From the NCBI RefSeq assembly GCF_963678635.1, contig NC_087069.1, forward strand, positions 11,678,512 through 11,742,511: a stretch of DNA of 64,000 bases. The letters are read 5' to 3'. Numbering within the stretch: the first letter of the stretch is position 1; every line of letters starts with the position of its first letter. A program made the position numbers and the translations under genes. Source of the stretch: Symsagittifera roscoffensis (lineage: Eukaryota > Xenacoelomorpha > Acoela > Convolutidae). A model generated the notes under the pieces. The model saw only the letters and a program-made list of their open reading frames with translations, made no database searches and had not been told where the DNA came from. Of this stretch, positions 1 through 11,800 are shown piece after piece.

Positions 1-553
1 ACATAGTTTTAAGATGATTAATTTTGTAACCCCACGCTTTAAGTTGTATGATTCATGGGAAAGAACCCAAACTGTATCCAATCTTTTTTCTCAGTGAGTC
101 TAAGACCCGCAAAAATCAAACCAAGGTTTCTGTTCTCTGAGACTGCACTCTAAGAATTTAGAGGCAAATTTACCTTTAGTCACTCAAGGTTAGTGATATT
201 GTGAAGTAAATTTTACCTCAAGTCTACCTTGAAATTACTAACGGTAAATTCTTACTTTAAAAAAGAGGTAATTTAGGTACGTTCAAGAACATTTGCAAAA
301 CATTGTTTAACAACAAGGTCGGAAGTGTTTCTTGTATCAAAAAATTGATGGTATTTTCTATGTTTTTTAATTTACTTTACCTTAATTGGGTTAACAGTTA
401 TTTACGATTTGACTTTGATACTTTCATTCTCTCTCCAGCCTAGAGAATGCTCGCTCACTTTTTAAAGTTTCAACTTTCAGATTATTTCACTTCTTTTTTA
501 AACCTTTTAATTGTATGTAAGTAGAATTAGCAGTAACAATGTAACTTTTTATC
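1..553. other. No gene seen; possible left LTR remnant
   Basis: No open frame of note and no recognisable motif. It lies directly before a tRNA-Ser-like primer-binding-site remnant at 554-567 and the gag-to-integrase remains that follow, so by position it could hold a decayed 5' LTR. I found no matching right-hand copy, so this is inference only. Confidence 0.3.
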
Positions 554-567
554 AAGGCGCAGTCAAA
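554..567 (+). other. Degenerate tRNA-Ser-like primer binding site
   Basis: The bases AAGGCGCAGTCAAA resemble the TGGCGCAGTCGG primer site used by many Ty3/Gypsy elements that prime from tRNA-Ser. It lies about 780 bp before the gag zinc-knuckle remnant. The minus-strand relic has a similar GCGCAGTC word just upstream of its gag frame (46682-46696). Assignment is by motif only. Confidence 0.4.
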
Positions 568-1339
568 CAACTAATCTAACGTGGATCCGCCAGTTCAGTA
601 GGAAGAATGGAGCGATCTTTTCCATCTAGCTACAGTCGCTTAGGAAGATGTGGATATCGAAAAAAAATTTTGAACCAATTAAAAGATACCACTCACAACC
701 ACCATAATTTAACGGATCGTCAAAAAATGTATCGGAAAACCAGAAAACAGTTAGACTTGAAAGAAATATCCGAGAACAGACATGAAAGAATCGCATCGAT
801 TAAGACGGAAGGATGACGACAAAAAAACGGCATCGATGAAGACGGAAACTAAACTAATCAACGCAATTTCTCTACTTAACCCTCGGAAACGTAAAAAAAG
901 GATCTTTGGACAAAAATTCACAAGAGTGAAAGTTCTTCCAATTTCTTTCGCGTTTGTCAAAAAAAAAACAAATGTCACTTTCGAATGATCAAATTGCTAC
1001 ACAAAAAACAACGCGAAATAGAATCATTGGAAAATTTTTTGGGAGCCTCAGCCAAAACAATTAAAAAGTGTCACAAATTCGCCGGTAAGACACATGGATA
1101 AGAGATATTTTCATTTGAAAACAAAAAGCTCAGATATCCAGAAAAAATACTGACAGAAACTCTCCCACTTCTGGAACCAATAAACTTTGCATTGATAGAC
1201 AAAAAAGGAAAACCAGTCATATGAAAATGACTTATAGAGTTAAATCCAACGGATCATCTGTACATAAGTCTTACAATCAATTTAACGTCAAAAGAGAACC
1301 AACTTTAAATATTGCGCGAAACAATACCTGTATGAAATG

Positions 1340-1530
1340 AGGCCATACGTTCTCGAAAGTTCACCTTGCAGTCTGTTCGGCGAAAAAAAGAAGCTGCACA
1401 TTCTGTAAACACAGATTCTCGAAAGTTCACCTTGCAGTCTGTTCGGCGAAGAAAAGAAGCTGCACATTCTGTAAACACAGAGGAAACTTTACTAGACTAA
1501 GTAAATCTTGTCGTAAAACTGTAATTATTG
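1340..1530 (+). pseudogene. gag zinc-knuckle remnant
   Basis: Translation in one frame gives Cys/His-spaced words (TFSKVHLAVC, then SCTFCKHRGNFTRL...C) like the double CCHC knuckle of Gypsy-type Gag. The first knuckle segment is duplicated in tandem (1350-1481). Surrounding sequence has stops in all frames, so this is a relic. Confidence 0.55.
1350..1481. repeat. Two tandem copies of a 66-bp unit
   Basis: Copies at 1350-1415 and 1416-1481 differ by one base (a run of seven A becomes AAGAAAA). The unit is 22 codons long, so the duplication keeps the frame of the zinc-knuckle remnant. It probably arose by slippage or unequal exchange after or shortly before the element died. Confidence 0.9.
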
Positions 1531-1729
1531 TAGATGCCCAAAATAAAGATAATACAGATTTTAATTATTCATCGCATCAACTGGATTTAAATAACGACCG
1601 TGTAAATAGAGAGTGCTGTGGAGTGATCAATACATGGTCAGAATCCGGAAAAAGCGACAACGTTGATTTTTCTGTATTAAATCTAACTACGAAGGAAAAA
1701 TGAAGGTAAAGAACTCAAGAAAATGCTTA

Positions 1730-2040
1730 ACATCGGCCTCGCTAAAAAAAAACAGTTAAAATTAATTATACAAGTGGACTCTGCCAGCCTTGTTAGCTTC
1801 CTCAAAAAAGAAATGTCATCTACGAACTGAAATTACGTGACCACCCGTTTGAATCAAACGACAAAGGAATTGTATTGCGGCTTTACTGACAATGCCATTA
1901 ACATCACTGGCAAACTGATAGACCCAATCTTCTCAATGGGATGTTCAAATCAAGAATTCCACTTTTTCCTAACAGAGAGGAAAATCATCCGATATAAAAA
2001 CTTGCCAAAAGGAGGAAAAGAGGTCTCACAGAAGGAGGAA
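1730..2040 (+). pseudogene. Retroviral-type protease remnant
   Basis: The words VDSASLVSFLKK and, after a stop, TKELYCGFTDNAINITGK match the protease region expected between gag and RT. The usual Asp-Thr/Ser-Gly active site reads VDSAS, so the catalytic Gly is lost. The frame at 1837-2043 is the longest open piece. A relic without activity. Confidence 0.5.
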
Positions 2041-2534
2041 TAGAGGTCCTCATTTTCAGACCAAAGTTATATGTTAACCTAAAAAGTTTAATTCTAATGC
2101 CAAAAAAGATAGAGAAATCGAATATAATTCCACTCTTTTTAAAAAAATAATCGTTCGGGTTGGAAAAACAAAAAATCAAATTAAAAATACCCTTTTTTGA
2201 ACTTCTAAAGTTTATTCAGTTACAGGATAAAGTCATTACACCTCACTTATTTCAGCCAGTAAAATCCAAACTAAATCAACTCAAATCAGAAAAAAAAAAC
2301 ATTGAATAGTAGGTTAATTGGGAAGAGAAAGATTCATTCTGCAATTTTTTATTAATTGCAAAGAAGATGAGTCAATCAACTTAGCCCCAGACTCTGAGCT
2401 CACCCACAAGCAGATAAACAAAAACAAATAACAAAAGCCCAAAAATCACGACCTAATTGATGCACAAGTTCTGAATGATTCTGTTGCAGTCCTTCGGTTC
2501 ACTGATTTAAATATGAAGAACGCCAATAGCCATC

Positions 2535-2935
2535 TTTCACTGTATAATTTCACTAGTAATCAGTGTAATTTTGTATTTTATTATAGTAGGAGGGAATATA
2601 ACCGGCACCTATCAGTTTTTAACTGGGTTTCATGGACCTGGCGATATGCTTGACGAATTTGAAAAAATCAGGTACTCAGAGTTAAAAAAAAACCCATTTA
2701 AAATTTGTTATTTAGACGGTATTCTAATTGCATCCAAAGGATTTTTCTTACAACCCAAAAACACTGTTGATAAATTTTCATCAATTTTAGACTACTCTAA
2801 TATCGACATAGATTGGCTGATATGCAAACGTTTCCAAAAACAATTAGAATACTCAGATTTAAGTTTAAGAATCTGGAATTTCCCTGCTGATAGATAAAAC
2901 AAAAGCAATCAAAGACCTAACCATTCCAAAAACCT
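2535..2935 (+). pseudogene. Reverse transcriptase palm remnant, YLDG in place of YLDD
   Basis: The open stretch 2571-2897 reads VGGNITGTYQFLTGFHGPGDM and then ICYLDGILIASKG, which is the RT palm segment around the catalytic YxDD box. The second Asp is Gly here, which would abolish catalysis. It is followed by thumb-like words (DKTKAIKDLTIPK) and then stops. Clearly a dead RT. Confidence 0.75.
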
Positions 2936-3094
2936 GAAAGAATTTAGATCGTTATCCGGGTCCAGGAACCAGTACCTTAAGATCACCGAAGCCTAGCATC
3001 CTTGGGAAGCCGACTACACCACCTGTTAGTTATGAAATCATTTTTTCATTGGATAGAAGGTCACACAAAATTTTTCGAGAGAATTGAAAAAGAA

Positions 3095-3553
3095 AAAGTA
3101 AATCTGACAAAATGAATCGTTTCGACGAAAACCGTAACACCAGAAAAATTACCCTCGCTTCAAATAATGGACTCTTTAGATCAACTCCACGAGAATGATT
3201 GGAGTACGGTTTCTTTTGCTTCAAGATCTTTAAGCCCGCGCCAATCGTATAACTTCACTAACGATTTAGATTTTCTAGGTTTGGGCGATAGAATTCCTTA
3301 AAAATTACCTATATGTATCAGATTTGAAATTGCTATGGATCACAAACTCCTCGTTTCTGCCCTGTCAACAAGCCACGGGAATAAAACTTACCACAGCAAT
3401 TTAACTAGATGGGTTGATTGTTTGTTTCCGTTTAGTTTTACAATTAAACACTTGGCAGGAAACGATACGGGGTTCACGGAGCCTCTCATTTTGACGAAAG
3501 TTTTGTGGTGGCAACCAAAAACAAAAAAATGGTTCGGTATACCATACGTTTAA
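3095..3553 (+). pseudogene. RNase H remnant
   Basis: Words matching Ty3/Gypsy RNase H occur across frames: a FDENRNTRKITLASNNGL start, VSFASRSLSPRQS, then MDHKLLVSALSTSHGNKTYH and LTRWVDCLFPFSFTIKHLAG. This corresponds to TDHK...LTRW...F.F.I.H.PG in intact relatives. Frameshifts separate the parts, and the first Asp of the TDHK-type box survives. Confidence 0.75.
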
Positions 3554-4589
3554 ATAAAAACTGTATTGCAATGGGATTGGTCAAATTTGGAAGTTTCCGA
3601 TTACGGAAGATTGCGTGATTACTTTTTAGCATCAGTGCTAAAAACTATGAACTTCCAATTTGTAACACAAAACAAAATCGAAATGAATTTTCTAATTCTA
3701 AATAATTTTTTTCGACTTACTCTAATTTGATTCTTCAATAACTTCTATTTTAATTTCTGATTTTTGTTTTTTAATCCTTAATCAAAGCCTAAATAATTCT
3801 TTTTCAGATAGAAATTATGTAAAAACGGTAAATATGGCAAACAAAAAAAATTGCAAATGGTCCGTCTACTTCCGGTACTCAAGTTTTTCTTAGAATTTCC
3901 GCTTTTATTTGAGCATGAAACATTTTTAAATGAATACCGTGAAAATTTGAAGTTGCTCGAACAACCTTTGGACTTGATTACTTTAATTGATGCAAAAGTG
4001 GTAGATCTCTTAACTGAAGAAGGCCCAATAAGGAGACCTATCCTTGAAGCACTTCAAAATAGAGTAAAGACGATTAATTCAATCTCCTTAATTCCATCAT
4101 TTTGTAGGCGAACTTCATGAATTCGACAGATTGTTATTTATTGATGGCAAACTCGTTATTTCCTTTACACTCATAAATGCCGTATTGAAGATCTTATCTG
4201 TATGAAGCCCACCCTGGCAGTTTCTGTGCGAAACATTTTGCACAACGCATCGAAAAATTTTTTTCGATGGGATAAACTGTTGAGAGTTCAATAAAATGGG
4301 AAAAAATTAGAATCAGAGTTTCACAAAATAGCAAAATGTCTGAGCCAAACAAATAACTTTGGACCTTGCCATTCCTCTGGATTCTAAGACGGGAACAAAA
4401 ATTACATCTTATGTATCTTTATAATTTCAATGTTTTCCCATTCCTAAATCTACCTCAACAAACACAGTCATAGACTTTCTCCAAGACTACATTTTTATTT
4501 CGCATGGCATTCTAACTTCTATTTGCGTAGATCAGGCCTGTTTTTTGTTTTACTAGTGATTTTTTGAAAATTTCTTAAGACTCTGATGC

Positions 4590-4960
4590 TCCTAAAATAA
4601 TAATCGGTACAGTAGTTGATCCCCATTCCAACGGATTAGTCAAAAAACTTGTTCTTATTGAAATATTTAAATAATTGGCAATGGCTCAAGAACTTCAAAA
4701 TATACGTTAGAAGACGTTATCTCAAAATTATACGAAAACTTCGATTTTCATTTCAATCAAAAACTTAATGTTCGGAAAATGAAATTCACGTCAATAGAAA
4801 ACCCGATACCATTTGGAGACAACCTGCGTCTTTTAAATTGTGCGATAGAATTTCAGACAAAGGGAAGTCATTTCTAAGCAAGGAACGCACTCTAGACTGC
4901 AATTCAGATGAGAGAGTTGAGGTTGACTAGAAGTACACTGTGATGCCTGAGAACCAAAAA
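4590..4960 (+). pseudogene. Integrase remnant
   Basis: Around 4605-4655 the translation gives VDPHSNGLVKKLV, close to the PYHPQSNGLVERF-type box holding the catalytic Glu of retroviral integrases; the Glu is Lys here. Further words (FDFHFNQKLNVRK) fit the region after the core. No start or stop can be assigned. Confidence 0.45.
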
Positions 4961-5749
4961 ATTTCTCTGTGTAAATGGATATGAATCCAACTACCCTTCT
5001 CCCTCAAAACCCTCCTCGTCAAGGATACCACTTCAGAGTCCATTAAAGGTAACATCCTTCGGAAAACCAAAAAGAACATCAATGGAAAACTCCTTTAACA
5101 GGAAATTGAACCAGGCAGATAGTAGTTAATGCTTTTAAATCTACAATGCTTCTAAATCATCTGACGTAAAAGTCATCAGAAAGTCGGATATCGCTTTCAC
5201 AAAATCCAACTCAACTCATTTTTGATCTTTCAGAGGAAACGCTTCTATATTCCTTCATCACATTTGAAGCCCATCACTTACTTTTGTTTCCGTTTATCCT
5301 AACTGTTCATAATTTTTAAGGCCAATGCCCATTTTTCCGGATACATATTTTAACTTAACGTAGCTTGACGTAACCTCAAACTTAATACTTCATCAGAAAA
5401 GAGCTCATCTACTGAAACTAGAGATAAGACTAATTTGGTCTTTTTCTTAACAACGGTTTATTTGTGACAGTTTTTGATATACAATTCATGAAAAATAAAA
5501 AAAGACAATAAAATGAAATTTGAACGTAAACCATTTAGTACTATATGCCAAGTTTTAATTTTAGACTCAGAATTTTTGTTTTCACAGTAGTTCAAAGTAA
5601 AAGTTATATATCAAGAAAAAAAACCAAAAGTTAATAGACAAAAATTAAAGTTTGCGTCGAATGAATGTTTTTCGAGACAAACGGAAGTATTCGTAGAACC
5701 AGTTTTAATCAACGTCTTTCATTTTTGTAAGTGTTTGTGTTGTATCGCG
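4961..5749. other. No gene seen
   Basis: AT-rich sequence without a supported exon or clear repeat. It may include the right end of the relic to its left. Confidence 0.4.
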
Positions 5750-5833
5750 TGTGATGCGAAGTTCCGCTACGTCTCTGTATAGAAAGCTTCTTATCCATAC
5801 TCCGCCGGAGACGTAACGGAACTTCGCATCACA
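5750..5833. repeat. 26-bp-arm hairpin of the GAGGCGAAG repeat family
   Basis: Arms at 5750-5775 and 5808-5833 are inverted copies with one mismatch, around a 32-base loop. Arm words (GATGCGAAGTTCCG) resemble the repeat beginning at 9356 and the copies near 38925, 49021, 51700 and 55379, so this is one of a dispersed family. Confidence 0.8.
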
Positions 5834-6209
5834 TGGAATACATCAAAAAAATTAAAAGAAAATTAAGACTTTGAAAAAACTGGGTCTACGAATACTTTCG
5901 GTTGTCTCGAAAAAATTCATTTGAGGAAAACATACCGCAAAACATTTGCATAGTAAATTAGCAACGGAACAATAGTTAACAAAGATGACAATCTTTGAGC
6001 AGGCACCGATTGAGCGGACAAAAAAGTTTTTGAATAACATTATTTTTATAAATTAAAAAATATATATTTCTTGCAAATGTAGTGAAAATAGCTCGCAGCA
6101 CAGAAAAGATCCGTGATTTGGCAACTAAGACAACAAAAATTGAGCATACAAAAGAAAAGCAGAATATTCAAAGTTACCGGAAAAATTTTCCAAAGTCATA
6201 CATACTGAA

Positions 6210-6420
6210 AAAAGGTTCGACCGGGGCTCGAAACCAAAAACGTAGGATGCAAAGGCGACCACAATACCTCTATGCCAAGTGGGAAAGAGTCTGGAAAATT
6301 TTAAAATTCAAAATTGAAGCAAGTAAGAAACACAATTAAGTTTTGTAAGAAAAGTTGTCTACGGGACAAAAAAGAACTAGTTCCCGATTGCAAGACACTT
6401 GCTATAGCAAGTGTACAAAG
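6210..6420 (-). repeat. tRNA-derived SINE-like copy
   Basis: Read on the minus strand it starts with a tRNA-like head holding a box A (TGGCATAGAGG) and a box B (GGTTTCGAGCCCC), followed by a tail that also occurs at 54465-54680. Both copies share CCCACTTGGCNTAGAGGTA and the tail words AGTTCCCGATTNCAAGACACTTG (read on plus). Two copies with a pol III-type head support a SINE; family name unknown. Confidence 0.55.
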
Positions 6421-6478
6421 AGGGGGAAAGTGATACCGAGACAATGGGCATTAAGTGGAAACTAAATGAAAGGAGCCA

Positions 6479-7600
6479 CCCGGGTTGACGTTCATAGAAG
6501 GAAAATGCTAATCATAGAGTTTCATATATGAAGTCTATGGAAAAAATGCTTATCATAGAAAATTCATACAAAATTTAAAAAGCGTTTTAAAAGTTTTTAA
6601 TGAACATTTTTGGTCTAATTGCCTCTTTTGAAGCTTTCTGGTCATCCAAAAAATAATTTGAAATTTTTAATAAAAAATGCTTGTCATACAATTTTCATGT
6701 ACGAAAATTATAAAATATTCATTTTGTCATAGAATTTTTTTTTCTTCAAAAATCACCAAAAACCGTGTCTGGGTAACTTTAAATAGATTTAAATAAGTGT
6801 ATCTATGATAGAGGGCATATTGACAATCAGAAACATAATTTTAATTTCGGTCAGAAAAATGCTTGTCAAAAACTTTTCATATATGAAAAATGTATGATAT
6901 GCATTTTTTCATAAACAAAAATAAAAACTTGAGGTAAAAATTTTTTTAGTCCTTTTTTTGGCTGCAAATTTGCTTTTGTGCTAAAATATAACTTTCACGA
7001 AAAAAAAATTGCAGGCAAAATTTGACATTTTTGAGTTTATAACGCAGTCCAGGATGAGTTTCTCACCCAAAAAACCCAAAAATTACATGAAAATGTTTTT
7101 TAAACACGATTATTATCTTTTGTTTCATTTGCTAAAATAAAAATAAGTTTGTAAAAAAACAGGCCTTTTTTTCTCAACCATCATAATTTTCAAGCTAACA
7201 ATTATCAAGCCTTATTCAAAAAGTTACTTTTTTGGTATTTATTTCCATGTGAAAATATTAAAATTAACCTTTATGGCTGAAACCACCAAATGCAGTTCAT
7301 CTGCGTGGTAACTGCCACTTACACTCTGGCTTTTCTCATGACAAAAACTCCTTGGTTAATGTTTTGGTGGAAACACGAAATTTCGAAACAAAATTTTTTA
7401 AAATTTTTATTTATGGAAAAAATCCTTATCATACAATTTCATAGTATGGAAAAAATGCTTATCATATATTTTCATTTATGGAAAAAATGCTTATTTTGCT
7501 ATTTTCATACACATACTTTCGCTCTATGAAACTGTATGAAAGAGTAAGCATTTTTTTCATATATGAAAAATGTATGATAACCATTTTTTGTCAACCCGGG
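6479..7600. mobile_element. Non-autonomous element with CCCGGGTTGAC terminal inverted repeats
   Basis: The ends are perfect 11-bp inverted repeats, CCCGGGTTGAC at 6479-6489 and GTCAACCCGGG at 7590-7600. The interior is made of repeated words such as ATGCTTATCATA and TTTTCATATATGAAAA on both strands, with no coding capacity. Half-copies of the same end plus interior occur inside the 9356-10573 inverted repeat and at about 40410-40470. The bases after the right end (CAGCCAACGGAAAG) recur in the 9356-10573 element, so the true mobile unit may extend further. Confidence 0.6.
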
Positions 7601-8776
7601 CAGCCAACGGAAAGGGCAGACGTTTAATCCCAAAAATCAAAACAAATTGTTCGTATCTAAAATTTCAAGTTGATTTCAATACTTGAATAGGAATATGTAC
7701 AAGCCTGGATAAAATTAAGTACACGCGCTTAGATATTGTATCTTTTTGGGTTTGTATTCATATATTTCAACTTCAGGTAAAAAATTGTCATCGTCCCAAT
7801 GACATTGGTGATGTTAACCAATTTACACAATTTGATTAACATTTCCTGTATTAAAAGTTCTACCACAATAAATTTCAAGCTGAGGCAGAAAATTAAAAAA
7901 CTCAAAAAATAAATATGTCAGCCCGTGTATTTAATTATATCAAGGCTTGTACATACTATTAATAAAGTCCTTGAGTTTGTCTGACGACCTGCTCCTCAAT
8001 CAATTGTTGGCCTCCAAACTGTTTGGAGATACGTGTAAAAAAAGTGCAGATTATTTGAGCTTTTCAATGCTACAATCGTATTTAATTTGACATTTGGATA
8101 CGTTACGGTTCTTACATCTTTATAAAATGTCATTTGTTTCTAATTTTTTCCCTGACATGATTTTCTAATATGCAGTTTTTTAGGCAATTCGTTTCTCTCC
8201 ATGATAAAACATTTGTCACAGGGATAATTTTTTTTACAAGGATCGTTTTCACGATATGTGTGTTTCGCTCTGATGTTTGTTTTACTTGTTTTTTTTCCTC
8301 AGTGAAGACCAAGAAGTCATATGATAGTTCAACAATATCACCAAAGCGTTTTACTTAACTTTTATATTACCAATGGTATCAAGAAAAGAGAAAACGTTTT
8401 AACTTGAAACAAAATACACGTTAAGTTTTTGAGCTGCTATGAGCTAGATCACTTGATTACCCACTTATCAGCACTGTACAAAGACTTGGCAAAACAAATG
8501 CTTGCAAAAATATATGCTAGACTTTCTGTAGCAAGTGCTGGTCCGAATATTTAAGAGTAGCTCGACCTTTAAAAGCTGTGATTTGTCAAAAAAAATCAAC
8601 TACATTTACTTTTATTAGAGAATTCTAAACTTATATGAACTTAACGACTTTTGCTCGAAAAAAAAAAACAAAACAAAATAGAAGTTTCACATAACTTACC
8701 AAAATTGGATAAACACTCGTAAACGAAGATAGTTGAAGCAAAAAAAAACTTTTTACAAGCAACTTGCTCCATTAAA
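7601..8776. other. Upstream flank of the membrane-protein gene; no gene seen
   Basis: No supported exon. This includes the presumed promoter and 5' UTR of the gene whose start codon is at 8777, but I cannot point to a TATA box or initiator with confidence. Confidence 0.35.
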
Positions 8777-8801
8777 ATGGCTGCTATTATCCGTGGCACA
8801 G
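8777..8801 (+). CDS. Exon 1 of the Shisa-like gene (start codon)
   Basis: The ATG at 8777 has a good context (A at -3, G at +4) and is followed by eight codons (MAAIIRGT) plus one base, then the donor CACAG|GTAAAC at 8802. Phase 1 matches the exon starting at 14320. Such short first exons carrying only the start of a signal peptide are common. The call rests on phase, donor and the sensible signal peptide that results. Confidence 0.6.
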
Positions 8802-11800
8802 GTAAACATCATTTTATTTTCATTTGATCAAAATTGATCAGCAGTATGTTGTTTTTTATACGACTGATTAAGATCCTAGTAGGATTTTTCTACAAGAAAT
8901 TATAGGTACTATAAAAGATAATTTCTGACGACGTTAACTTAATGACAAAAAAGTTTTCATCAGCGATCAGGGGCGGATCTAGGATTTTCTCGAGGGGGGG
9001 GGGGGTAGCGGATTTTCAAAAAAAAATTCAAAAATTTTGTCGAAATTTTTTTAGTTCGACCAAATTGATTTTCTGAGCTCTCCCAAAGCACTAAAAGACC
9101 CTGTTGTGGCCGAAACTTCTGCGCCGCAGGCAAAATTTTGAAGAAACAGGCCAAAAGAGGCATTTTTAGGCACTTTTGGTAAATTTTTACCAAAAAATTG
9201 CCATTTTGCGGCGCGCGCTCCCCCCTGAAAATTAGTATTCCAACGCCAAATTAGTGTTCCAGAAGTCAAAGTACTTCTGGCCATTCCGTTTTGCAACTTG
9301 TCGAGTTTGAACGGAATTTTTTACTGCCGACTTTTATCCGATTTTAGTGATTCCCTTTGTGTTGTATTGCAAGCGGTGTGGAGCTCCCCTTCGCCTCTGT
9401 AAAGAAATTTGCTACTTGCATTAGATTTTTGTGTATTACTTCAATTTCCAGGTCGTTTCCATTGCATTGTACATGCAAGAACGTTAAATCTTTAGTGACT
9501 CTTTTTTTTCATTAATCAGGGTCTTTCTCACTTGTGTTCGGTTACGAATATAACCCAAAAACTTCGAGAATGACTAAAAAAAATTTAAAAACGATTTTTT
9601 TTGGTTTAAGGAATAATACAATTTTAAAATACAAAAAAATACTAGACGTTGACTTTTCATGCAACTTTCTGTTCTTATGGATATGCATGAAAAGTGAAGG
9701 ACTAGCATTTTTCCAAATATGAAAAGTGTTTAATTATTGGTCAACCCGGGATGCTTCGGTCGCGGTTAACTTTCCGTTGGCTGCGCCGGTCTCGGATGGG
9801 CTAAATGATTTTGTGATCTAAATTAGCTTTTCCTACAGCTGAATTTTGCATTTGCGCAATCACTGCACGCACTCAAGGCAAAAAAATCTATACGACAGAA
9901 GCTATTAAAAGTGTATTTCTTCAATAATAGAAGAAAATCGCACGATCAATTGAACATAACATAAGAGTTATGTTCAATTGATCGTGCGATTTTATTCTAT
10001 TATTGAAGAAATACACTTTTAACAGCTTCTGTCGTATAGATTTTTTTGCCTTGAGTGCGTGCAGTGATTGCGCAAATGCAAAACTCAGCTGTAGGAAAAG
10101 CTAATTTAGATCACAAAATCATTTAGCCCATCCGAGACCGGCGCAGCCAACGGAAAGTTAACCGCGACCGAAGCATCTCGGGTTGACCAATAATTAAACA
10201 CTTTTCATATTTGGAAAAATGCTAGTCCTTCACTTTTCATGCATATCCATAAGAACAGAAAGTTGCATGAAAAGTCAACGATTAGTAATTTTTTGTAATT
10301 TAAAATTGTATTATTCCACAAACCAAAAAAAAAAAACGTTTTTAAAATTTTTAAAGTCACTTTCGAAGTTTTTGGGTTATATTCGTAACCGAACACAAGT
10401 GAGAAAGACCCTGATTAATGAAAAAGAGAGTCACTAAAGATTTAACATTCTTGCATGTACAATGCAATGGAAACGACCTGAAAATCGAAGTAATACACAA
10501 AAATCTAATGCAAGTAGCAAACTTCTTTACAGAGGCGAAGGGGAGCTCCACACCGCTTGCAATACAACACAAACTTAAAAAACTAAGTGGACCCAAGTTT
10601 TGTAGGTTTCGATAAAAAAATAATGAGAGCCATCTAAAACTTTCGTATGTCTCGATAAAAGATAACAAGGGCATAGCTAAAATTGGAGGTTGGTGTTTGA
10701 TTACTTTGTTTTACTGATGTGTGATGAAATGTGCAATTTCAAAAATTGGCTGCCCAAAATCATACCTGTTTCTCTACTAAAAGGAAAGTGGAGGTCAAAA
10801 GCTAATGACAAATTGCACTTGAAATCTTCCTAACGACATAACCTTTTTTCTTACAAAAAACTAAGGAGACGCGTCTTCTACATGAAAATTTTTCACAAAT
10901 GCTTCAATCAATTGAACCCTAGAGTAGTTTGTAAGAAAAGTCATTAAGTTTCTAAATATCTATTTTCTGCAACAAGAATGTCGTAGCAGCTAGAAGGTTT
11001 CCAAAACCGGGTTTCTCGATTGACTTAAGAATTGGCGGGGTAGTTTTCCAAAAAAAAAGAAAACGTTTCCAACAAACAGTCAAAAAATCTAAAATTTCAC
11101 TTGTCCGAGAATCATAGCTTTAATCGTGAAAAGGTTTTGGGCGTAGCCACTCATACAAAAAAGATTCACACAAAAAAGGCATTTCGATTGAACCGAAAAC
11201 TCAGATTACAGAGGGTATTTCAGATTCGAAAAGAAGTCAATTATCTTCAAAAAACGGTAAAAAAAAACAATTGTCTTTCCGAGTGCCGAAAATACTGTGT
11301 TAGAACTAGAGTTTCATGTAACCTCGTATATCCCATCCTAATTCCCCAGAGTACTTCGCTACGAAGGTGTTGTTTATGCAAATGATGCAGCGTGGAAAGC
11401 TTCTCATTTTTCACCTGGTTGTTGCCTCCAATCAAATGGCTTTTACGTATGGTATGTCACGCTTTTCACATTTTAAAACGCGTCTTTTTCCATTTCGACA
11501 ATGTGCTTGGTTTCCATTTTTTGGATTTCAACATGTAAGTTTTTATGCATTTACTTCTTCTTGACTTTAGTCTCTAAGGCTAAAAAACAATCTTGAGACA
11601 AGTCGTTTCTGATCTGTCGTTTCGGAACTGTCGTTTCTGAACTGTAACTACATGGAAGTTGCAACTTTTTGAATTCAAAAGGCAAATGAACGACATTTTG
11701 AGAATTATAAGTTTCAAGGCGTAATCTAATGAACGACATTTTGAGAAGTATAAGTTTCAAGGCGTAATCTAACCGGCATAAAAGTACTAACTTTAGAGGT

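Larger units (their letters stand above)
554..4960 (+). mobile_element. Decayed Ty3/Gypsy-type LTR retrotransposon relic
   Basis: Short broken frames occur in the order expected for a Ty3/Gypsy element: gag zinc-knuckle remnant (about 1340-1530), protease (about 1730-2040), reverse transcriptase (about 2535-2935), RNase H (about 3095-3553) and integrase (about 4590-4960). Every part has stops or frameshifts, so nothing full length can be made. An 89-codon frame at 3851-4120 sits between RNase H and integrase and is not assigned. The protein words resemble those of the minus-strand relic at 41464-46696, which suggests one family. Left and right limits are approximate because no LTR pair was found. 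Confidence 0.75.

Noticed and set aside
9534..10396. Mirror 62/63-codon frames reading GYEYNPKTS
   Set aside because: The same sequence appears in both arms of the long inverted repeat; no start, splice or family support.
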